DNA of 64,000 nt from Gordionus sp. m RMFG-2023 (Eukaryota > Nematomorpha > Gordioida > Chordodea > Parachordodidae), in the NCBI RefSeq assembly GCF_954871325.1, contig NC_088775.1, forward strand, positions 77,601,561 to 77,665,560, in the 5' to 3' direction. Of this stretch, positions 22,500 to 35,598 are shown piece after piece. Numbering within the stretch: the first letter of the stretch is position 1; every line of letters starts with the position of its first letter. A model generated the notes under the pieces. The model did not search any database. It was given only the letters and a program-made list of their open reading frames with translations, and had not been told where the DNA came from. Made by a program: the position numbers and the translations under genes.

Positions 22500-24550
22500 A
22501 TAAACAGAATTAGTAAAGGTTTTTTTTCCCCTTAACTATGAGGGTTTCATAACTGATTCCCTCAATGTTAACTTTAAAAAATAATTTCGGTTTGGGCTTG
22601 GTCGGGCCAATTATTTTCTAAATATTTCGGGCCGGGTCTAGTTTAAATTATTAAATATTATATCCTTACACATTGTCAAATAAATTGATATATTTTAAAA
22701 TTCTAGCAAGAAACAAGGCGCAAATATTTGATATTTGTAGAATTTCTTTTACAATAAAAAAAATTAAATTTTTTTATATTTAAATAAATTCAGGGAAGGG
22801 ATTTTTATTTTGCGTCGCACTTGAAAAATAAGCCCGATGGGGATCACTAGTATATAGTATGACATAGGATTTAGAGCAAATTCTTATTAGCATATCCCCA
22901 GCCATCTCATATAGACGGATCATCCTAATTCATATCGGACCCTGATTTCCCGGTCATAAGTATTTTATGCTCCCGAAAAATAATAAGCTTTAAAACTTTA
23001 AAAAATATATTTAATGATATTCGATAGTGTTTCCTAATATGTAGGAAAAAATTCTTATTCTTAAAATATATATATGAAATTTACATTGAAATTTTAAACT
23101 TTTTTAACTTTGTAATCAAGGGGAATATTAATTTTAAAAAACCATTTATGAAAATATATCAAATTTAAGATAACATATAAGTTTATTTTTCCTCATCCCA
23201 ACATTTCATGAAAAAGGACATTAAGAAAGATATTATATTTAAAAATTAATTATATTTGGAAAAGCTGATGAAAATTTTTATTCACCCATTCCGCATATAT
23301 CACTTTAATAATGCCTAAATAAAGCAGTTATTGAGGATATTTTATTCGTTTATTGATTGTTAAGGCTATTATTTGTCGACCTGAACTCAGAGCTTTCTCT
23401 CTAGACTCTCCCTCTCATAAATCAATTACTGTCTCTCCCTAATTTCAATGACGCAATTGATTAGACCCCTCTACTTTAAAGAACCCAGCCTAATATGTAG
23501 AAAATCAGATGATTTGGGCTTGTTACTTATCGATTTCTAATATGACAGAAATTCACATATATTATTGGAGCCAAAAAGCTATAAAATTCTTTAAAAGCAT
23601 TTAATAGATATATTTTTTAAATTATGAGTCGAAACATTAAATACAAATACAGATATTAACAAAATTTACCTTACGTGTAATTTTTTTTATTAATTATATA
23701 TAACTATATGATTTTAATTTATTGTTTGATTTATTGCAAAATTGTATCAAAATAATTAATATTTGTTATTAGTAATTAAACTTCAAAGTGATCTGGTATT
23801 GGATTCTTAAACAATATTTCTCCCGAAACAAAATTCTATATATTGCTCTAGTAAAATCATTAATTTTATTTAATTTATACTAAGTGGCTCTAAAACCTAT
23901 GACAGTATATATATAATATATAAAACTAATACATCCAAATCCATAAAAAAATTTTTTTTTTACAATCAAATTATAATATGATGAAAATGATAATTAATTA
24001 TCGAATGCATGTCATAACTTAAAATTAACTTTATTTCTTTAGAATAATAAAGATCTGCGATTTCAATTGTCGAAGGCCAAGGGAAGTTACCGCTTATCCT
24101 TTTACGCAATATTAAAGAGTAGCCCATATTTAAGACCGGAATTTTCAATTCCATTATATTTTTTTGTACAATGAAGAATTCAAATCAACTACCAAGAGAA
24201 ATTTTAACCAATTAAAAATTTGTCTAAAGTTTAAATATTTTATTAGCTTATTTTTATATTCAGCCATTTTGAATACATACAAATGAAACTATTGAACTTG
24301 TTAAAAAAATTAATTTATAATAATCTTAGTGATTATTATTTACAAATATTCATTGATTTATAAGTTTAAACCAGGAGATATACAAACTTGAAAACTTAAA
24401 TTTAGAAAAATGAATTTTGTAAACAAAATAATTTACATAATATTCGCTTATTTTTATTTATTAACTTGTTTAATTTACATAATTTCTATATAAATTACGT
24501 ATAAAACGAATTTTTTAAAGTCAAGAAGTCGGGCCAGAAATTTACTTAGA
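22500..24550. other. Intergenic, no gene seen
   Basis: AT-rich. The stretch 22575-22640 has gggcttggtcgggcc words shared with 51940-52110, typical of old non-autonomous hAT sequence. A 62-codon minus-strand frame at 23966-24154 has little protein character. Confidence 0.4.
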
Positions 24551-24568
24551 GCAGGATAAGACTCTATT

Positions 24569-26563
24569 CAGAGTTGGACACTACCGCAAATACTTGTCAT
24601 TCTTTTTTATTTTCTTGACAAAAGATAAGATATAAATTATTTTTTAAATTCATGTTTAAAAATTTAGATTTACCTTAATTTTTTGGTGGAATCTTATATT
24701 AATTTCCTTATTTTTTCTGCCATATTTTATTGACAACCAAAATTAGCTGGAAAATTTACAACTCTCATTAAGATAGATTAAAAAATAATGAGATCAAAAC
24801 GAAATAAGTAATGAATATATTTTTTATATAAATGTCTCGATTGAATATCATTACCAATTTTATGTAATAATTTATAATTTATAGAATGATTATCACTCAT
24901 GGTAGTGAAGAAGAAGTTAGTAAAAGGGAAATTATGAAAATAAGTTCCCCTGAATCAAATGCCAATCTTAAATTTTAGATGAAATTTTTTTTTAAATTTT
25001 TCAAGTCAAAAGACAAAGTACAGGCTGTATATCAAACCTGTAAAAACAAAAAAATGATAAAGGGTTTAACAAACTCCTCTACAAATTATGTTACATTAAA
25101 GTATATTTTTTATATCATAATTTTAGGCTATAATATAATTATATATATTTTTAAAAAATCAGAGATACCATTTGGGCATTTATACCCAATATAAGTTGTA
25201 TCTAAGAGCAGAGAAGAAACCCAGTAGGCTCCACTACCATAAAAAAATAGCTCAACCCAGTATATCAACTTCATTTAATACCATTAATTGAATAAAACCA
25301 ATAATTACACAATAAAATTGATATGGAGTAATGGGAAAATGTGCAAGATTATGGAATGCAAGTGGAAGGAATCTTCTGAAAAGATAAGGAGGTATCAGGT
25401 GGTAATCGGCTAAAAGTCCCATGCGTGATCAGGTGGAATAGCCTATACGATAGTATGGTTTCACTGTTAAAATCGAAATCATATTTAAATTTATTATCTA
25501 AAACAATTGATTGACCCATTATTAAAGAAGCGGATATTGTTTATATTTAGGAATTTTATTTAGATAAACTGCAAGGACAAAGTAGTACAGAATTAGGACC
25601 CATACTATTTATGGTTAAAGAGGACTTTTGAAAATTTAAGTTTTCAATATTATCTACTTTATTAAAAGCTGTACAAGATGTTATGGGCAAAATATTTGAG
25701 TAAATTATTTCCTAGATGATGAATATAATGAGGCTTTTTTGGAATCATCATCACATTCATATTTTAAGAATTAAATGAATTGAGTCGGATGATATAAAAA
25801 TATTTCAAAGTATATTATTAAAAGAATCCCGTAGTACCAGAAGTATATAATCATGCTCAAACTATAACACCAATAGATTTAACATCTAATAAAGATGATG
25901 ATTTTTTTTTGGTGAAACACATGTTACTGAGTTTAATCATATAAATAACATTGAGCTGGAGGTTTTAATTTATATTAAAGACATCGAAATACATTAGAAA
26001 TCCTTAATTATTATCCTTCTATTAAGGAAATTTTTTTAAAAATATAATTCTGCAATACCTTAATCAGCTCCAGTTGAAAGGTTATTTAGTTTTGGCAATG
26101 TTAAATGCCGAAACGGCAAAGGAAAAATGATAAATTATTTGAAAAATTGATTATCTTAAAAATAATGATTTGATTTAATATTTTAAATACTCTTTTGCAA
26201 ATTAATATTTCAACTAACCTTAAAAATACTAGTTTCCCTTCCCTTACTATGCTTTGAATGGGCTAATACTAATAATAAAATGCTTGATTATTATAATCAA
26301 CTCGTCATTAAATTCTATTAATTATTGTAATATTCATTCTTTTCACCAATAAATATAAAAATTGTATTTTATAACTATTCCAAATTGGTAATATAATATT
26401 ATAAAAGTATTTTGTATTTGAAATATTCTCATTTGGTAAAATATACAAGTCTCTCTAATCTTGTATCTTTTTAATATTTTGAATAAGATACTAGTATCTG
26501 GATCTAAGATTCAATTTTTTTTAAGAATCTATCTAGGTTCCTTTTTCGACCTGTCCAACTCTG
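24569..26563. mobile_element. Decayed hAT element, about 2.0 kb, plus-strand coding
   Basis: Ends CAGAGTTGGACA at 24569 and its exact complement closing at 26563 are flanked by actctatt (24561-24568) and actctacc (26564-26571), an 8-bp target duplication now 6/8 identical. Inside, a plus-strand frame at 24979-25120 looks like a BED zinc finger remnant. Near 26060-26150 VERLFSFGNVKCR corresponds to the hATC block (VERLFS). The central catalytic region is too decayed or deleted to read. Position of the finger near the left end and hATC near the right agrees with the usual order. Confidence 0.75.
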
Positions 26564-26574
26564 ACTCTACCTGT

Positions 26575-27540
26575 TATAATCGAAAATTAAAGATGATCAA
26601 CTTTTAAACAAGATATAAAATCAACTTAATGTAAAATATAAAATCTACTTGAATTATAAATTATCTAGCCAGAGGTTAAATTTTTTTCTTACAGGATCGA
26701 GCGATTTTGAATGTTAACTTGTGTTTAAAAATTTCAAATGGACTGGTTATAACAATTAAAGCGGAGATGGTAAAAAAAATATTATTAATGTACAAATCAA
26801 GGAATCTGCAACTCAAGATATATTTAAAGTTTAAACAAATATCTAGGATTAAAGGTTAGAGAGGTATGGGTTAGGGTTAATTAAATGTTTGAGAAGATAT
26901 GGGTTAGGCTTAAGATATATTGATGGTTATTAATAAAAAATAATCATTTTTTAATGACCTGCCAGAAGTAATTCACCCGAGTTGGATCATAATTCAATTA
27001 TACATTTGGCGAATTCCCCAGTCCGGCTTTATTAACTATTATTATTTCATTCCACAAACTTGAAGGATCTTTATCTGTAAGCTACATAAAGCAATATATT
27101 AAAAAATTATATATAAAATCCCTCATAAGAACGTTATAGGGAAATTTATGAATTTGACAATAGCAACAAGTAATCGTAAAACATTAAAGACTTTGAAGTA
27201 TCCATTGCACAATTTTAGACTTAATAGTAGCTAAAGTTCCTTAAAACTAATATGGCAAAACTTTCATTCAGTCATGATAGTTAGAACTAATGATGAAAAT
27301 CGGAATTATCCATTTAGAAGAGCCGTATAGGAAGCCAAATAGATTTTCGCCAATTCATTTAAATCTATCAAAATCCTTTACTTAATATTTCCACATCACA
27401 ACTATCATGCCGCCATATAGCGTTTTTGCCTAATATTTTTCGATTGAATAATTATAATAATTTTTTAAAAAAATAATTTGTTATTATTCTAATTCGAATA
27501 ATTTCATTTTTATATTCACTAACATTATTCGAACAGTAAA
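26575..27540. other. Intergenic, contains one possible exon
   Basis: AT-rich apart from the candidate exon at 27004-27074 and a short open minus-strand stretch at about 27350-27300 reading LNELAKIYLASYTALLNG. No mobile-element ends are seen. Confidence 0.3.
27004..27074 (-). CDS. Possible host exon, minus strand
   Basis: A 71-bp segment between acceptor tagcttacag and donor gtataatt is open in the frame KDPSSLWNEIIIVNKAGLGN, ending SPN at phase 0. The acceptor is well formed and the exon is clearly richer in G+C than its flanks. Neighbouring exons could not be fixed, so function is unknown. Confidence 0.25.
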
Positions 27541-27542
27541 AA

Positions 27543-28921
27543 GGGGAGACCGGGGTTATATTGCCCAAAATAAATTGAAGTAATGTAAAAAATAGATAAA
27601 GCAAATTTCCCAAAATGTTTAAACGTAGTTTTATTCTTTATATAAATCTCTACGGTAGAAATTAATATTTAAGAAAAAAATCTTTTCGTTTTTTATTAAT
27701 ATAAAATTTGAAAAAATAAAAATTTAAGAATTAAGAAAAACATCCGGGGGTTCCTGACATTATTTCGCGTTGCATGTCATACCTCTTCTTTATTTTTTGA
27801 TTTTTAAAAAAAATTTAATTCGAAGTAAATAAATGAAATTAAATTGTCAAATATGTTAAATTTACCAGGTTCATCTATATTATGTATCAGAAGAACTTGT
27901 TGTCACTTAAAACTAAATAATTTAAAAAAAAATAAGATCTTCATATTATCATATGTGGCCCTAAATAAACCAGTGGCTTTTAAAGTTCTTATAAATTTAG
28001 CTGGATTTTTTTATTCAAAATAATCCTTGCTTAAATATGACTTACCCCGCCAAAACTTTCGCCAGGTCTTCATTAATTAAGATATAATTTTAATATACTA
28101 AATTACCATAAATATTGTCTATATTTTTATACCAATTGAGTTTACTTTATCATTTAATATTGATATTTAATCTTAGTAACATAACTATCACGTTGTCCGC
28201 TTGCAACTATTAATTTACTACAAATTTTCTTTATTTAACCAAAAAAAAATATTATAATTTTTAAAACGAAAAAAATTAACTGTTAAAAAAAATTAATTCA
28301 AAAAAATGAATTTAAAAAAATGAATTCAAAAAAAATGAATTGATAATTTACAATTTTCCCTTTTATAGGGAAGAAATAATCATCACAAATAAATAATTAA
28401 AATTTAACAATCTAAAAATATCTTCTTTTACAATTATAAAGCACCTAATCATGCCTCAAATTAAAATTATAAGATAAAAATACATTTTTAGAAATTATAA
28501 ATTATCCCATCATAATGACTTTACAGTAATTAACTTCTATAAATCTAAAAATAAAATGTTAACGCGATTAAACTAAAACATAAAATTATAAAAATAACAA
28601 TGACTCACCAATTTAACTAAAACATAAAATTATAAAAATAAAAATGACTCATCAAATGCAATACATGCTGACTTTACCAAAAATCAAATTTTACAAATCA
28701 AAGTCTCCCATTTATGACAATTTATAATAAAAATTTTTTAGCAAAAATGTAAAAAATTAAAAAGTTACTTTTGACGTGTTAAAATTTAAACTTGCATTTA
28801 AAACTTTTTATGAGCATATTTCTTCGAAACATTTTTAGAACCACTGAAGCATCTTATTAAAATACATTTATGGTTTAAATTTCATATATCAACCGGGGAT
28901 AACACTATTACTGGCCTCCCC
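27543..28921. mobile_element. Non-autonomous TIR element, relative of the 6179-7118 element
   Basis: Left end GGGGAGACCGGGGTTA at 27543; the right end closes at 28921 as the complement of GGGGAGGCC, with an inner ccggggata block. The ends are less symmetrical than in the 940-bp element, and no TA duplication is preserved on the left. No coding capacity. It contains small tandem duplications near 28300-28340 and 28564-28660. Confidence 0.45.
28564..28660. repeat. Two-copy tandem repeat, about 48 bp
   Basis: The block taaactaaaacataaaatta followed by taaaaataaMaatgactca occurs twice in a row inside the surrounding TIR element. Confidence 0.7.
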
Positions 28922-28929
28922 TACTACTT

Positions 28930-29895
28930 TTAATTTCTGTAAAATGTATTTCGTGTATATAATTTTTATCCTATCGTTATTGTTATCATATTTTTATAAA
29001 AATAATTCTAATAATGCTCGTTTAAATTAGTATTTCAATAAATATTCGATTAGTAAAACTAATCCAAAGTTTTAAGTAATCGTCTATTGACCATATATAT
29101 AAGACGCAAAGCTCGTAAAATGTTTATCAATTATGCATTATTCCTTTAAGTAGGGCTGCATTTACATTTTTTGGTCAATACTGATCTGATATTTTTCGAC
29201 CAAGACTAAAATAGATCTGATTTAGATTAATACATTGATTTAAAATTTAATTTAAATTGTATCTTTATATTACTTATTTAACATAAGGTAAATTTATTTT
29301 ATTTGGTACTATATTTAAAACACAAGTTTATTTCTACTTATTTGACAGTAATTTGAATACCACTAAATAGAATAATCTATATTTTCATAATTCCAAAATA
29401 AAATATTAAAATTATAAGTTCTCTTCCTTTTTTCTAACTTTTTAGATATTGCATTATCAATAACAGTCAAAAAAAATAATATAATTTTTGATTAATAAAT
29501 TTCTATTTCTTTTACAATAAAAATACGAATAAGAGAATGACTACACATAATAATAAAAAAATATATGCCACGAAAAATTAATAATATCATCCGAAATATT
29601 CGAAAAGGAAAGAAAATTTCCCCATTTCATTAGTTTGGAATCAATTCAAACTTAAAAAATACAATAAGTTATAAAATAAATTTATCATCTTAAACACGGT
29701 TTAACTGACACAACTGCATATTCAATAAAATGGAGATTTTACCATAACAGCTCCGCTTTTCGTTTTTCTTGCTATTCGCTGTCTTCCAAGCTCTATCTAC
29801 CCTTAATAAAGCATAAAAGCTTACAGAGGACTCGGATCTATATAAGCATAATATATAAATTTTTCATCTTTTCTGGCTTATTTTTACCAGAATTG
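28930..29895. other. Intergenic, no gene seen
   Basis: AT-rich, with a short gatctgatttagatt patch near 29170-29230. No coding frame, array or inverted repeat is supportable. Confidence 0.4.
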
Positions 29896-29903
29896 CTCAT
29901 ACC

Positions 29904-30367
29904 CAGCGTCTACATGACAGGATTTTCACTGGATGCAAACCCCCTCAAAAACCTTTGCCTACCCCCCTAAAAAAAATCTTAAAGGATTTATTTTTTAGAT
30001 AATAAATTCATTGATAAATTTAATTAAATCCTCCATTATTTACAATGAATATTATTATAACTTTATGAGCTTGCTGAAATATCTAAACCTTTTAAATGTA
30101 ATTTAAAAGGATAGCAGAAAGTTTCATTTGGAAAACAATATGTATAATTGTTTGCAATATATAGATTTAATCGATGAATTGTATTATAATAGTTCTATAA
30201 TAAAAGTATTAGTTTTTACAGCAATAAATTTTGTCCTATTTCATCTCAAAATTTAATAGTTGATCCCCCCAAAAATTTATCCTACCCCCATTAAAGCCGC
30301 CTACCCCTACCCCCTCAAAAAAATAGGATGCAAACTGTTCCTACCCCTCCCGCTCATGTAGACGCTG
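29904..30367. mobile_element. hAT-type MITE, copy 1 (464 bp)
   Basis: A perfect 14-bp inverted repeat, CAGCGTCTACATGA, lies at both ends and is flanked by the perfect 8-bp duplication ctcatacc (29896-29903 and 30368-30375). Eight-base duplications and a CA-starting end are hAT traits. It has no coding capacity. The subterminal parts contain repeated ccccctcaaaa and gatgcaaac words in both orientations. It is nearly identical to the copy at 44545-44991. Confidence 0.92.
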
Positions 30368-30379
30368 CTCATACCTCAC

Positions 30380-31615
30380 CTAACTATCAAGAATCATCGT
30401 TATGTGCAGGTTTATGTATCTCAGTTTCATGGCAGCTAATTTTAAACTGGCCTGGTACAAACTTTTTCTAATTTGATTCTCTTGGGACTTGTTGGTGGTC
30501 CCCTGTGGATTTTCCAAGCTTTAAATTTAACCGTCATTTGTTTCAATCAGCTTTTTTATTGATAATAAATAGTTAAAGTTTATTTTGTATGTAATAATGT
30601 TAATATGCATATTTGAAATATAATAAAGCAAAAAATAATCAAAAGAAAATTTTTTAAAAATAATAATATGCCAACTTGAGGATTAAATATTCGAATATAT
30701 TATAATTATCATGGATGTGATTCGAACCCTCGATATTTTACTGAACCCAAACCCGAACACTTTTTTAAGATTTAAAGTTCAAGGTTCAGTTACTTTTTCT
30801 TAATATAATTAAATTTATTTTTAAAAAATTATTTAAAAATAATATATATATATATATTTATATTAAAATTAAAATTAAATATTAAAAAATGCAAATAAAA
30901 CATAAAAAACATGTAAACTATTTAGAACATTAAAAAGGATGTAAATTATATAAAACATTAAAAAAACATGTAAATTATTTGAAACATTAAACAACATTTT
31001 TTTTTTCGTGGAATCTTTTTTATTATATTTTAAAGTACTCCATTTTACAAAATTTACAAACATATTTTGTAAGTTTTTTTTATAATAGATATTGTAATGT
31101 ATAATATATTAATATATATTTTCGGAATATTTATTGTTGTAATTAATAAATCAAAAGTGAGACAAAAAAAGTACAAAGTCAGAAGGTAAAATAGCTTTAT
31201 TAAATGCAAGTTGCAATGCATTGTCAAAGTCAGGCATCAAAAATCAATATTTTACCATCTCAATTTTAGAAGGTATCATGATATTTCTATAAAATTTAAA
31301 AAGACAAATAGAATTTTATTTTTTTAAATATAATTGTAATATTATCATTTTGATGATAAATGATTTATTATGGTGAATGCATAATATAGTAAAATAAATT
31401 TTAAAAATAACTGATGTTTTAATCATTTTTACTATTTATAAATCTTTATTTTTATGGACCATGAACGCCGAACTCGAGCTTTTTTTTAGAAAGAGGCGCC
31501 ACCCTGATAAAAAAGGATTTAATCGATCTAATAGATTAAAGGAAATATAATATTATTAATTTATATCACTTGTCTATATCATGAGAAAATGATCTCTGCT
31601 CACTGAGCATATATA
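30380..31615. other. Intergenic with simple repeats
   Basis: Contains a TA run at about 30841-30856, a short imperfect array of acattaaaaaacatgtaaat words (30895-30990), a gaaccc-rich patch at 30725-30790, and a possible hAT-style end, gcgccaccctg, near 31495-31505. No gene seen. Confidence 0.4.
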
Positions 31616-31619
31616 TCAT

Positions 31620-32840
31620 TTTTTTCTAAGCATTTGCAGTTTCGTTAAACCATTGATAACTGATTGTTATTGCCGTGACAAACGATTTGATGAACGTTAC
31701 GATATACGCTACGACAACGACCGCGACAAACGATTCAACGGACGGTACAACTTCCATGACAATCGCTTTGATCAAAGCTACGATAATTGTCACTATAACC
31801 GCAACCGTTTCGATAATCGCAACGATAACTACTACGACGATCGATACAACAATAGCGGGTACAACGTCCATGGCAATCGCCACGACTCTCATTGTGACCA
31901 TCATCAAAGCCCTGATCGACGGGATGACTGCTATAGAGGTGATAACCGAATCTATCCCCGTCGTGGTCAGCACAGACACAACCCTCAAAATATTAATGGT
32001 TTTCCAAAATATTCGTCAAAGTCCAACCAGTACAAAAATGACAATAATACTTACAATAGATCTTCTGATTACAAAGATCGTGATTGTCAATTGAATACGG
32101 ACCATGCTATAAATATCGAAGTAATTGATGATGACGACGACTCAAACACAGACCTTAAAGAATATAATCTGCAGAATTTGGAAGTGTACAATATGGGGGT
32201 CAAGGATACCATATATGACGCGTACAACGTGACAGTGAGCATCAACAACATACCCACGTTGATGCAAGTTGACACCGGTACTAAATACAGTATACTTCCG
32301 AAGCTGACAGCTAAGACTGTAGGCATGACCGCGATACGTAAGACGGATGAGACTCACTGGTTATGACGGCAGCGCTATCAAGATATTAGGTCTTGCCAAT
32401 GTGAACGGAAGGAAACTTACATACACTGGAGGCCATTGTAGTGGATTGTGATAAGATCCTCCTGCTAGGACGATGTGGCTCCACACCTTCAACAACATTT
32501 TAAAAAGGTTCTAAGTGGGTAATGTAAAGAATGATTTCGAGAAGATAATCTCGACAACAAAAAAAGACCTCGAATCAACTTACTCCTACAAACCCAAAAT
32601 GGGTAGACAAGAGAAAGTTCACCTGAAGCCCGATGCTGTGCCTAAGATCATACCTTCAAGGAGAATTCCGCAGGCCAAGATCGATGCAACAACTCAGTAA
32701 TAGGATTGCTGGCTGAAGCACGACAAAATAAACCTTGCTCGAAAGGAATCTAAATGTCCGATGTCATGCACAAGCGATCCGGTTTGGAAATTAGCTAGGG
32801 GTTATCTTTACTTTACCAAGCCATCGTTCGGTTTGAAAAG
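31620..32840 (+). mobile_element. Fossil gypsy-like gag-protease-RT start fragment
   Basis: The main plus-strand open stretch (31653-32366) begins with a low-complexity Asp/Asn/Arg/Tyr-rich region such as a gag tail. An acidic linker follows, then a retropepsin block with MQVDTGTKYSILP at about 32265-32300. A further piece near 32515-32700 has HLKPDAVPKI, the usual entry to a Ty3/gypsy reverse transcriptase. No LTRs, RT core or integrase are visible. The fossil is broken in a few places. G+C content is much higher than in flanking DNA, so it may be a fairly recent arrival. Confidence 0.75.
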
Positions 32841-33118
32841 AAGACTGTACCATGAATATGGGTGGCGTATTGCGTGGTGATCATGAATGTTAATGACGTT
32901 ACCACTCAACTTATCCAAGGAAATCATAAGCATAATTCCTTTGGAGGGTGGAATGTTGAATATGTTGATCGATGTTATTTTATTATTTATTTTGGCAATT
33001 GATTTATTTTATATTATATCAATTTATATTTAAATTTAATCGGTGAAAATTTTATATTAACATTTTTATTTATACATCAATTTGTAATAGTTATTTATTT
33101 TTTTTTATTAAAAAAAAG

Positions 33119-35486
33119 ATATGGTGAATTCCATATCAAATCAACAAAAAAAAAGTCGATTTTCAACCCGACCCCCTTCAATTTTTCTTAAATTTTGTAT
33201 ACTGGTTGTATATACTATAACTAAGAAAAAAATAAAATTTTACCTTCCAACACTGTTTGCCCGCTAAGATATGGCCGTTTAAAGCTCGGAAAAATGGTAC
33301 ATTTTTGACAAAATGCACCTCATTTATTTTCAAAAATCTCGAGTAATAATTAAGTTAGAAAAATAATTTAAATTTTATTTTGTAGCTTAATAAAGGTTCT
33401 TTAAAATGATATAAAAATAAATATGATGGACATTTTATTAATATCGAAAACCGGATGTGTAAAACCGGAAATGGCCATAGAAAAAAAAGGTTTTATTTTC
33501 AAAATTTTTTTTCTGTAGATATATATCACACTGCTTTATATTTGTACAAAATCCTAGACTGGGATGGACATGGGTTTAGGAGTTCACTCTTTATATGGCT
33601 AAAATTGAACAAATTTAACATTAATATCATCATTTTAATTTAATGAATAGTTATGAAATAATGTTAATTTAAAAATTACGTCTAAATGATAGGCCCTTAC
33701 TTTTTTTTATCTTTAAAAAAAAATTTGAGAGGTGGCTGGGATAATGAGCTATTTAAAACTTTAGTTAAATTTTATCTCGAAATTAAAATTACTTGACAAA
33801 ATAATTTTAAATATTTAATTCAGCATAAAATAATCGACCTAAATTGAAATTCAACAATAAATTTTCCCCCATATATTCAAAATTAAAAGAAAGGCTTAAT
33901 ATATTATTTGACGAGAATTCTATAGATTATAAAACATTCAAACAATGGATAGCAGTTGATCGAACTACCCTCAAAACACTTACGAATTTGTAGATTATTT
34001 AATTGAATAATTAAACAATTTAATTCCTCACTTGTTTATAGCTTCAGGATAATCATTAATTCGAGACTTTTTCTTAGTTATTGCAGACTTTTCAGAAAAA
34101 TATGCATTTGTAACGCAGAACCATGCACAAAGATTAAATCAGACCAATAATCAAGCCACTGTCAACTCTTATAATTTATTACTGTGAGAACAACATAATA
34201 AAACATGTAAATTTAGTGGTTATATCAGATTGTTTAAAGCACAACGCAAGTGCATTTTATTTATATTAAAAATTGATCGTATTCTTGAAGGAAGGATTGT
34301 GGCTAAAATTTATTATTTTTCTGATGGAGCAGTAACCAATATAAAAATAGAAGATTTCATTAATCTCTACAATCATGAAAATGATTTTGGGATAAAGCTG
34401 AGTGACATTTTTTGAAACCGCACAAGGTAAACCATGCGACATTTTGGGGGCCGTTACTAAACGGTTAGCAGCTCGAGCAAGCTTGCAACGTCCATATGAA
34501 CATCACATTTTGACAACAATAGATTTATTTAACTGTGCAAGAAATAATATCAAAGGGGTAAATTATATATTTGTGAGCAATAATGAATATATGAACATAG
34601 AAAGTCATCTTGAAAGCAGATTTTTGAGAGCAAAGAGAATTTCTGGAATACAAAGTTCCAAGCTTTTATTCCCCTAGACGAAAACAAAAGTCATAATTTA
34701 TTAAAATTCCTTGGATGGTTATAATATATGATATATTTTAATTATAAATTTTTGATTGTATTATATGTAATGCAATTTGAGGCAAATAAAGTTATAAATA
34801 TGTTTAGAATTATTTTGTCAAGTAACTTCTAGACAAAATTTAACTAAAGTGTTAAACTAAGCTCATTATTCCAGCCACTTCTCAAAAATTTTGATAAAGA
34901 TAAAAAAAAAGTAAGGGCCTATCATTTAGACATAATTTTTAAATTAACATTATTTCATAACTATTCATTAAATTAAAATATGATGATATTAATGTTAAAT
35001 TTGTTCAATTTTAGCCATATAAAGAGTGATAACTCTCAAACCCATGTTCATCCCAGTCTAGGATTTTGTACAAATATAAAGCAGTGTGATATCTATCTAT
35101 AGAAAAAAAATTTTAAAAAAAAATTACCTTTTTTTCTATGGCCATTTCCGGCTTTACACATTCGGTTTCGATATTAATAAAATGTCCATCATATTTATTT
35201 TTATATCATTTTAAAGAACCTTTATAAAGCTACAAAATAAAATTTAAATTATTTTTCTAACTTAATTTTTACTCGAGATATTTGAAAATAAATGAGGTGC
35301 ATTTTGTCAAAAATGTACCATTTTTCCGAGCTTTAAACGGCCATATCTTAGCGGGTAAACAGTTTTGGAAGGTAAAATTTCATTTTTTTCTTAGTTATAG
35401 TATATAATACCAGTATACAAAATTTACGAAAAATTGAAGGGGGTCGGGTTGAAACCTTGGTTGATTTGATATGGAATTCACCATAT
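33119..35486. mobile_element. DNA transposon with about 700-bp terminal inverted repeats
   Basis: The left arm, 33119-33820, starts ATATGGTGAATTCCATATC. It is matched over its whole length by the reverse complement of 34795-35486, with scattered substitutions and small indels. Together the arms make up well over half of the 2.37-kb element. The roughly 970-bp core carries plus-strand transposase-like coding (see 33890-34677). I could not define a target duplication with certainty. Long arms this similar suggest a fairly young insertion or arm-to-arm conversion. Confidence 0.88.
33890..34677 (+). pseudogene. Transposase-like protein of the long-TIR element
   Basis: Plus-strand pieces in two or three frames follow the order of a poorly described transposon protein family seen in many invertebrate genomes. 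They are DYKTFKQWIAVDRTTLKTL (about 33925), LVIADFSEKYAFVTQNHAQ and NNQATV (about 34075-34160), KIYYFSDGA (about 34305), FINLYNHENDFG (about 34355), then PCDILGAVTKRLAARASLQR (about 34435-34495). The Asp residues in ADFSE and YFSDG are candidate metal ligands of an RNase H-like core; this is inference. Frame changes near 34010 and 34415 and internal stops make this copy inactive. It starts abruptly after the left inverted repeat, so the N-terminus is probably lost. Confidence 0.65.
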
Positions 35487-35598
35487 ATAAAGAGATAAAA
35501 AAAATGTAATTGAGGTTGAAAAATAAAATTGTAATAATTAAAATAAATTGTAAAAAAAACCAAATCGATATTTTATTAACAACAAAAATCTTAATAAA

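Noticed and set aside
23966-24154. 62-codon minus-strand frame
   Set aside because: It has low protein character and no supporting start, splice borders or motif.
31626-32357. Val/Ile/Thr-rich frames on either strand over the gypsy-like fossil
   Set aside because: They are shadows of the gag-protease frame in G+C-rich repetitive codons.
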